A DNA stretch of 64,000 nt. Source: Pseudoalteromonas citrea. GTDB lineage: Bacteria; Pseudomonadota; Gammaproteobacteria; Enterobacterales; Alteromonadaceae. This document shows positions 58,718 to 64,000 of this stretch, piece after piece. The notes beneath the pieces are model-generated. The model saw only the letters and a program-made list of their open reading frames with translations. It did no database searches and was not told the origin of the DNA. Both the position numbers and the translations under genes were made by a program. Where the stretch lies: contig NZ_AHBZ03000027.1 in assembly GCF_000238375.3 (NCBI RefSeq), positions 1,054,001 through 1,118,000 of the forward strand. The letters run 5' to 3'. Each line of letters starts with the position of its first letter. Positions within the stretch are counted from its first letter, which is position 1.

Positions 58718-59530
58718 TCAGGTTGGCATCTGAAAGCCATGCCTAGAGCATAATTTCAGCACGTCACTTTTTTCAACTGAATAATCAGCAAAGAAGTCAT
58801 ACGCTAAGCTGGCATAATACCTAGTATCTTCGTCGACAAAAGAGGGCTGTCCAAAAGCATCTTCCCTAGCTGAGGAAATAATATTGTTTCCGTGATTAAA
58901 AGCGATAGAGGCGAGTCCTTTTATATAATCGTCATCAGTAATTTTTTTGTCTACGAATAGCTTACTTAAATAGTCGGCGATTGGCTTGTCTATTTCACTT
59001 ACACTGAAGTAGAGCGACTTTAAGGTTCGAATCATAATTCCTCTAGAGATAAATGAAAAAATTGAAGTCGTTACTGCCCCTGTTATATAAGCAGCTCGGC
59101 TGCTTTGTAGTGCAATAGACTGTATTGCAAGTTGCTGAGAACGTTCATTATCTTCGGTATAGTCAATTGCATAGTTGCGTACGTCAATTCTTAGAGCTTC
59201 GGACAATTCTGCCAACGATACTGTATAGTTTCCTTTTTTACCTTTGAATCGCTTAACAAAGCGAGATGCGGATTTTTTTGAATAATTTCTATATTGGCTC
59301 TCTATGGATGGGAGAAAAAGTAAAATAAATAAGGGGTATACTGGAAATATAAGAAGTACAATAGACCAGGCTATTTTGTTTCGATATTTCTTTTTGGCTA
59401 GCCAATAACCTATACAGCCACTACCAATGCTTAAAATTAAATATTCCAAAGTATTAACTCCATATAAGTTTTGGAAATAGAAGTAAATAATTTCAATTAT
59501 TAACTTTTTCAGTGATTTAATCAAAGTCAA
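58718..59530 (-). CDS. Hypothetical membrane protein (270 aa)
   Basis: I recognise no family. The N-terminal part has two or three hydrophobic segments ('TLEYLILSIGSGCIGYWLAK', 'IAWSIVLLIFPVYPLFILLF'), then a basic stretch ('YSKKSASRFVKRFKGKKGNY'), and a helical cytoplasmic domain containing 'SVSEIDKPIADYLSKLFVDK'. The region is AT-rich compared with its neighbours. No operon partner. Confidence 0.6.
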   Translation of the reverse strand: MTLIKSLKKLIIEIIYFYFQNLYGVNTLEYLILSIGSGCIGYWLAKKKYRNKIAWSIVLLIFPVYPLFILLFLPSIESQYRNYSKKSASRFVKRFKGKKGNYTVSLAELSEALRIDVRNYAIDYTEDNERSQQLAIQSIALQSSRAAYITGAVTTSIFSFISRGIMIRTLKSLYFSVSEIDKPIADYLSKLFVDKKITDDDYIKGLASIAFNHGNNIISSAREDAFGQPSFVDEDTRYYASLAYDFFADYSVEKSDVLKLCSRHGFQMPT

Positions 59531-59736
59531 TGAATGTTAGGCGATACTTATCTAGATGCTTTTTAATATTAGATCAGTGTTATGAAATAAATCGTGTTCA
59601 TATTGTGCTAGCTAATTCATGCCGATGACAATTTTCATTCCAAATTAAACATTAAATATTTTCTTTATATGGGTACAATTGGAGTGCGAAAGCAGCGATA
59701 CTTTGCTGTAAGATTAGTTTAAAATGAGCTGTAAAT

Positions 59737-60294
59737 ATGGAAATAAATAAGAATAAAGAACTACCGAATATGTTGCTGAGTCATGTTGAATTGTATGTCA
59801 AAGATTTAAAAGAAATGACCGCGTTTTATACCGAAAAACTCGGGTTTGTGATCACAGATAGTGGTTCGGGAGATAATGGCATGGTTTTTTTGTCTCGTAG
59901 CCCAAATGAACACCATCAAATTGTTTTGAGTCCCTACCCATCGCGCAGCGCGAAAGACAGCCCTGTTGATCACATTTCTTTTCGAGTTGACTCATTAGCA
60001 CATTTAAAACGTTTTATTGAGTCGCTGTTGTGTAGCGATGAGATACCTGTGCAAACTGTCTCTCATGGTTCTACTTGGTCAATATACTTTCGTGATCCTG
60101 AAGGGAATCGCTTTGAAATATTTACTGATACGCCTTGGTATGTGCATCAGCCCTGCAAATTTGAAGTCGACTTTAACCTGTCAGACGAGGCCTTAAGGGC
60201 ATCAACGCTACAGGTAATTAAGGCGCTTCCGGGGTTTGCAATGGCGAATGATTGGCAGCAATCACATATCCGTCAATTGAAGTCGAACGATTAA
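59737..60294 (+). CDS. VOC-family extradiol dioxygenase-like protein
   Basis: This 185-aa protein has a VOC module (about 14-130: 'LSHVELYVKDLKEMTAFYTE', 'KLGFVITDSGSGDNGMVFLS', 'HISFRVDSLAHLKRFIESL', 'IYFRDPEGNRFEIFTDTPW') with the His/His/Glu metal set of dioxygenase-type members. A C-terminal extension of 50 residues follows. The start may be Met1 (59737) or Met12 (59770); neither has a good SD. Confidence 0.8.
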   Translation: MEINKNKELPNMLLSHVELYVKDLKEMTAFYTEKLGFVITDSGSGDNGMVFLSRSPNEHHQIVLSPYPSRSAKDSPVDHISFRVDSLAHLKRFIESLLCSDEIPVQTVSHGSTWSIYFRDPEGNRFEIFTDTPWYVHQPCKFEVDFNLSDEALRASTLQVIKALPGFAMANDWQQSHIRQLKSND

Positions 60295-60324
60295 CAGGCT
60301 CTTTGATATTGATTTGGGAGGCGA

Positions 60325-60747
60325 ATGATGTGTGTTAAGCAGCGTGGTGTATTTTTTAGCTTCCTATTGTTAATGCTCGTTGGGTGTACAACAGGTCAGC
60401 TGGAATACGTGACACCAGAAGGCACAACCAAAGTAGCATGTAATACTGAGTATACTTGGCAACCGAGCGTAGATAAATATGCGGTTGAATATATACTGAG
60501 TTATTGCGCTGAAAAAGCAGCGAAGCAAGGCTATATTGTTAAAAATATATCTTTGCTGAGTATTGACCGTTCATTCCCCAAGGCGCCGAAAGGGTGCCTT
60601 TGGACACATGAACTTGCTAAACAGTTACATGTGACAGGTTCGCTCACTGATAAACAATATGGCTATATTATTGCCGCACTCGATTTAGGCCATATTACTG
60701 GCAAATCAGAATGCCGTGAGCCACTCATTAAGTCAAACATCGATTAA
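60325..60747 (+). CDS. Small lipoprotein, unknown function
   Basis: This 140-aa protein has a lipoprotein signal: 'VFFSFLLLMLVGCTTGQ' with lipobox L-V-G-C. After it come four or more Cys ('VACNTEYTW', 'LSYCAEKAAKQG', 'KGCLWTHEL', 'SECREPL') that could form disulphides. GGAG SD. Periplasmic or outer-membrane location expected. Confidence 0.75.
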   Translation: MMCVKQRGVFFSFLLLMLVGCTTGQLEYVTPEGTTKVACNTEYTWQPSVDKYAVEYILSYCAEKAAKQGYIVKNISLLSIDRSFPKAPKGCLWTHELAKQLHVTGSLTDKQYGYIIAALDLGHITGKSECREPLIKSNID

Positions 60748-60787
60748 ATGACCTATCCCCCACAATAAATAGCAGCCTTTAATTATG

Positions 60788-61898
60788 CCCGAATTCAAGT
60801 TCCAAGTGCACCACGTATAAAAACTAGATAAAAATAAGACACTTCTCAGTTTCTGCTAATGTAAATGTGCGACCAAATACATTTTAGGAGCTGAGAAATG
60901 TCTTATGAACATCTTAACAGTTTTGAGCGAAAAGCAATCTATTATCGCCATAATAGTGGTGAAAGTTACCGCTCAATCGGCCGTTTACTTAACCGACACC
61001 ACACTACCATTATGCGAGAAGTAAAGAGGAATAAACCCCCTTATTATACTTACTTCGATGAATCTGCAGAAGACTTGGCAGCCGAACGTAGAAAGAAACC
61101 AAGGCACGCAAAAAAGTTTGCTAATAAAACGCTTTATCAGCATGTTGTACATAAACTGCAAGAAGGTTGGTCACCAGACGCCATAGCTGGAAGGCTTAAA
61201 AAAAACCATCCAAATGACAAGGGAGAATGTGTCAGTCATGAGACAATTTATCAATGGGTTATTAAAGACTATCAAGTTGGTGGTGGGCTCTATAAAGCAT
61301 TACCAAAACGTCACAAAAAGAGAAAAAAACAAAGAAAATATGGGGACTTACGAGGTAAGATAAAAAACCGAGTTAGTATCCATGAACGACCTAATGTCGT
61401 TGAGAAACGGTCTCGTATTGGCGACTGGGAAGGTGATCTTGTTGAAGGAAAGAAAGGCTCTGGATATATAATTACTCATGTGGATCGAGCAACAAAATAT
61501 CTAATGGCCCAAAAAATAGAAAATAAAACAGCAGAGCTTTTCAATAAAGCAACGATTTCAATGTTTATAACGTTAGACACTTCTAAGAGGCTGACACTTA
61601 CACTTGATAACGGGAAAGAGTTTTCACTTTTTAATAAGCTTGAGAATAGGCTTAATATGGATATTTACTTCGCCGATCCTTACTGTTCATGGCAGCGCGG
61701 TACAAATGAAAATACAAATGGGTTGATACGTCGATATTTCCCCAAAAAAACAGATTTTTCGACTATAACTGATAATGAACTACAAGAAGTAGTAAACAAA
61801 ATTAACAGTCGTCCAAGAAAGATTTTAGATTATCAGACGCCTGAGGAAGTCTTTTTACTTGATAGTTTATAATGGTGCACTTGCATGTTGAATTCGGG
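60788..61898 (+). mobile_element. IS30-family insertion sequence
   Basis: Imperfect 26-bp terminal inverted repeats: left begins CCCGAATTCAAG and right, inverted, CCCGAATTCAAC; both end in AAGTGCACCA. The transposase gene fills the element. A 3-bp direct repeat ATG flanks it (60785-60787 and 61899-61901), the size expected for IS30. Looks intact and recent. Confidence 0.9.
60898..61872 (+). CDS. IS30-family transposase
   Basis: This 324-aa protein has an N-terminal HTH ('SFERKAIYYRHNSGESYRSI', 'GRLLNRHHTTIMREVKRN') and DDE core: 'GDWEGDLVEGK' (Asp), 'LTLTLDNGKEFSLFNKL' (Asp) and 'SWQRGTNENTNGLIRRYFP' (Glu). Intact length for the family. SD AGGAG upstream. Confidence 0.95.
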   Translation: MSYEHLNSFERKAIYYRHNSGESYRSIGRLLNRHHTTIMREVKRNKPPYYTYFDESAEDLAAERRKKPRHAKKFANKTLYQHVVHKLQEGWSPDAIAGRLKKNHPNDKGECVSHETIYQWVIKDYQVGGGLYKALPKRHKKRKKQRKYGDLRGKIKNRVSIHERPNVVEKRSRIGDWEGDLVEGKKGSGYIITHVDRATKYLMAQKIENKTAELFNKATISMFITLDTSKRLTLTLDNGKEFSLFNKLENRLNMDIYFADPYCSWQRGTNENTNGLIRRYFPKKTDFSTITDNELQEVVNKINSRPRKILDYQTPEEVFLLDSL

Positions 61899-61920
61899 AT
61901 GGATTAAGTATGGCTCATTA

Positions 61921-62640
61921 TTAATGAGCCATAACGTTCTTATAGGCCGCTGATTTTTTGACTTTTTCATGCCCTTTACGTAATTCTTCCACCACTTCAT
62001 GAGGTGTGGCTAAGCTCGCTGCTAAATACCCATTGAGTGTTAATTCAGGGATTTCATACACAAAACGAAAGCTGTCATCTGCTAACCCAAAAGAATTGGC
62101 AAGTGGTGTGAGGTAGCGTGCATCGTCAAGGATGATATCGACTTTTTTGGCGATAAGCAGTTGGTACGACTTTACAATGTCGGCTGTTAAAATATAGTCA
62201 AAACCACGCGCTTTCAATATGTCTTCTGATATATCGCCGCGTTGAAGGGCCAGCCTGTAGGGAATGGCATGAGACAGGTGCTGAATATTTATATCAGCGC
62301 GTTCTTTGGTTGTGACAAAGCCGAGTTTAAACAGCGCGACAGGGCCTATCCAATGAAAAAGCTTTTCTCTTTCAGCCGTTCTAACCATGCTGTAAATAAG
62401 TATATTGGGGTGTTTTTGTGCTTGTTGATACGCCCTTGCCCAGGGATACATTAAAAATTGTGCATCTAACTGAGCGTATTTAAGAATTTGCTTCACGACC
62501 TCCGTGCTGGTTCCGGTTACTTGATTATTCTCTAGCATCTGATTTGGGGGAGATAATTCTGTTACTACGCGTAATTGCGCTATCGCGCAGGGTGTGAGAC
62601 ATAGCAGCAGTATAAATACGAGGGGCTGATAGTTACTCAT
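61921..62640 (-). CDS. Periplasmic solute-binding protein, SBP_bac_3 family
   Basis: This 239-aa protein has a signal peptide ('LVFILLLCLTPCAIAQ'). 'LRVVTELSPPNQMLENNQVT' starts the SBP_bac_3 domain, 'QFLMYPWARAYQQAQKHPNI' and 'YSMVRTAEREKLFHWIGPVA' give the solo SBP pattern common in marine Gammaproteobacteria. No ABC permease or ATPase is next to it, so it may be a sensor-type or orphan binding protein. SD GAGGAAAAGGA. Confidence 0.82.
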   Translation of the reverse strand: MSNYQPLVFILLLCLTPCAIAQLRVVTELSPPNQMLENNQVTGTSTEVVKQILKYAQLDAQFLMYPWARAYQQAQKHPNILIYSMVRTAEREKLFHWIGPVALFKLGFVTTKERADINIQHLSHAIPYRLALQRGDISEDILKARGFDYILTADIVKSYQLLIAKKVDIILDDARYLTPLANSFGLADDSFRFVYEIPELTLNGYLAASLATPHEVVEELRKGHEKVKKSAAYKNVMAH

Positions 62641-62756
62641 TTCCTTTTCCTCGCTAATCGTTGCTTACACGCTCTGGCCTATATCTAGTGTAGCAAACAT
62701 CACAGGGGTCGCGAATTTACCTATATTCACCGTGTTTATAGAAGCTATTTTCTATT

Positions 62757-62799
62757 TTGTCGACAATCTAGGTTCACCTCTGTTGACGTAAACGTCAAC
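62757..62799. promoter_or_regulatory. Palindromes upstream of the GntR regulator
   Basis: TTGTCGACAA (62757-62766) and GTTGACGT-AA-ACGTCAAC (62782-62799, perfect 18-bp) sit 54-96 bp before the regulator start. TTGT..ACAA matches the T-x-G-T-x3-A-C-x-A pattern of FadR-type sites; autoregulation is likely. Confidence 0.5.
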
Positions 62800-62852
62800 T
62801 AGATCTATATTGTCTGCCCATAAGCAATGCACATAAGTTTAAATAAACAGGT

Positions 62853-63512
62853 ATGGTTATTTTTAAAGAGCAAGCAATAACGGCTTCTGATAAGGTTTTT
62901 TTTCGATTGAGGAAAGAAATTGTTGATGGGGTTATTTTGGCAGGCTCTAAGTTAAGTGAAACTGAATTGTCGACAAATTATGCGGTGAGTCGTGCTGTAA
63001 TACGTGAAGCAATTAACCGGCTGGAAGCCTGTCACTTAGTGGAGCGAAAAGCGAATATAGGTGCTCGAGTGGTATCTTTAACGCCCGAAGGTCTCATTGA
63101 GCTATATCAAGTACGTGAATCACTCGAAGGGATGGCTGCCAGATTGGCTGCAAAAAATATGTCAGAAGACGAAATTGCAGACTTAAATGCCCTTTTGAAT
63201 AGTCAATCTGATGAAGTGAAAAACGCAGAACTCTATTATCAAGAAGCGGGCGATCTTGATTTTCATTACCGTATTATTCAAGGCAGTAAAAACGCCTATT
63301 TAATCTCAATGTTAGTTAATGGCTTATACCATTTGGTGCGCATGTATCGAGTTCAGTTGGGGATGGCTGGCCCGAGAGTAACGAGCGCATTTGATGAACA
63401 TAAAAATATTGTACAGGCGATAAGTCTTCGTGACTCTGAGTTGGCAGAAATGCTGATGCGCCGCCATATTATGTATTCAAAAAATAATATAAAAGCAAAA
63501 CTTCAATCATAA
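62853..63512 (+). CDS. GntR-family regulator, FadR/FCD subfamily, of the methylcitrate operon
   Basis: This 219-aa protein has an N-terminal winged HTH ('[20 protein letters not shown]', '[20 protein letters not shown]', '[20 protein letters not shown]') and an all-helical FCD ligand domain ('[20 protein letters not shown]', '[20 protein letters not shown]', '[19 protein letters not shown]') with His residues for metal binding. It lies 22 bp upstream of prpB, the usual place for a regulator of propionate catabolism, and probably senses a methylcitrate-pathway metabolite. Confidence 0.88.
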   Translation: MVIFKEQAITASDKVFFRLRKEIVDGVILAGSKLSETELSTNYAVSRAVIREAINRLEACHLVERKANIGARVVSLTPEGLIELYQVRESLEGMAARLAAKNMSEDEIADLNALLNSQSDEVKNAELYYQEAGDLDFHYRIIQGSKNAYLISMLVNGLYHLVRMYRVQLGMAGPRVTSAFDEHKNIVQAISLRDSELAEMLMRRHIMYSKNNIKAKLQS

Positions 63513-63534
63513 AATCAAGCTAAGAGAGAACATC

Positions 63535-64000
63535 ATGAGCACAGGATACAAAAGCCCAGGAAGAACATTTAGAGAGGCACTGAAAGCGAACCAGCCACTG
63601 CAAATTGTCGGCACTATTAATGCTTACAGTGCGATTATGGCAAAGCAAATAGGCCATCAAGCAATTTATTTATCAGGTGGCGGTGTCGCGAATGCGTCTT
63701 ATGGTTTGCCTGATTTAGGTATGACGTCATTAAATGATGTGATTGTTGATGTGCAGCGCATTACTGCGGCGTGTGATTTACCTTTAATGGTTGATATTGA
63801 CACCGGCTGGGGTGGTGCATTTAACATTGCAAAAACCATTAAAGATATGGAAAAAGCCGGCGCAGCAGCAGTCCATATGGAAGATCAAGTTGCACAAAAA
63901 CGCTGTGGGCATCGCCCGAATAAAGAGATTGTCTCAACTGAAGAGATGGTCGATAGAATTACAGCCGCAGTAGATGCCAGAACAGATCCTGATTTCTTTA
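63535..64000 (+). CDS. prpB: Methylisocitrate lyase, partial at window end
   Basis: The first 155 residues of PrpB. '[20 protein letters not shown]', '[20 protein letters not shown]', '[20 protein letters not shown]', '[20 protein letters not shown]' with the catalytic Cys in K-R-C-G-H. It cleaves 2-methylisocitrate to pyruvate and succinate in the 2-methylcitrate cycle. ATG at 63535 follows GAGAG; it continues past the window. Confidence 0.93.
   Translation, partial: MSTGYKSPGRTFREALKANQPLQIVGTINAYSAIMAKQIGHQAIYLSGGGVANASYGLPDLGMTSLNDVIVDVQRITAACDLPLMVDIDTGWGGAFNIAKTIKDMEKAGAAAVHMEDQVAQKRCGHRPNKEIVSTEEMVDRITAAVDARTDPDFF

Overview
The window looks like a chromosomal segment of a marine gammaproteobacterium, most probably Pseudoalteromonas or a close relative. 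This is inferred from the protein families: a hmu heme-uptake locus with its own TonB-ExbB-ExbD, an EfpL/YeiP translation factor, prpB with a FadR-type regulator, secreted polysaccharide hydrolases, a kexin-like S8 protease with a P domain, and IS types common in that group. No tRNA, rRNA or CRISPR array was seen.

Region 1 (about 0.3-33 kb) is a large accessory locus, mostly on the minus strand. It encodes seven R-body/RebB-type ('killing trait') small proteins: six in tandem at 23.7-25.8 kb and one at 3.2 kb. Two probable regulators lie upstream, an AAA+/AraC fusion and an HTH-ATPase that is frameshifted at a poly-A tract. The locus also carries parts normally seen with extracellular contractile injection systems (eCIS): an Afp15-like AAA+ ATPase, a double-LysM protein, a DUF4157 (HELGH) protein and at least four candidate toxins sharing an N-terminal leader that starts Met-Tyr. 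No sheath, tube, spike or baseplate gene is visible. Three tandem PatG_D-like proteins, a GH18 chitinase and a choloylglycine-hydrolase-type Ntn amidase (neither with a signal peptide), a DUF1906-like protein, an HNH protein and several unknowns complete it. Two DNA motifs recur upstream of these genes: TTTTACCAA (often as a 19-bp palindrome or 21-22-bp direct repeats) and TGTAAT-N4-TGTAAT. Together they suggest one or two shared regulators for effectors and Reb proteins.

Inside this locus, 12.0-17.1 kb is an IS graveyard: REP-associated tyrosine transposase copies (one split by a small hairpin-rich insertion), a complete IS1111-group IS110 element with a likely bridge-RNA region, a complete IS3-family element, and a 3' fragment of a duplicated toxin gene.

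Region 2 (29-48 kb) has mostly single genes: S8 protease, ACT-domain protein, ArsR and LysR regulators, a spermidine-synthase-like protein, azoreductase, GH5 endoglucanase with an N-terminal CBM5/12, a TonB-dependent receptor, VOC proteins, an ODP-type diiron protein translationally coupled to an MCP-like protein, and a MASE1-PAS-PAS-GGDEF-EAL protein.

Region 3 (48-64 kb) holds efpL, a type II thioesterase, a small unlisted RiPP-like precursor peptide (49773-49946), the divergent heme locus hmuTUV / tonB-exbB-exbD-hmuR-hmuS with Fur-like boxes between the arms, cspA, an IS30 element with a 3-bp target duplication, and the start of the methylcitrate operon (GntR regulator, prpB), which runs off the end.
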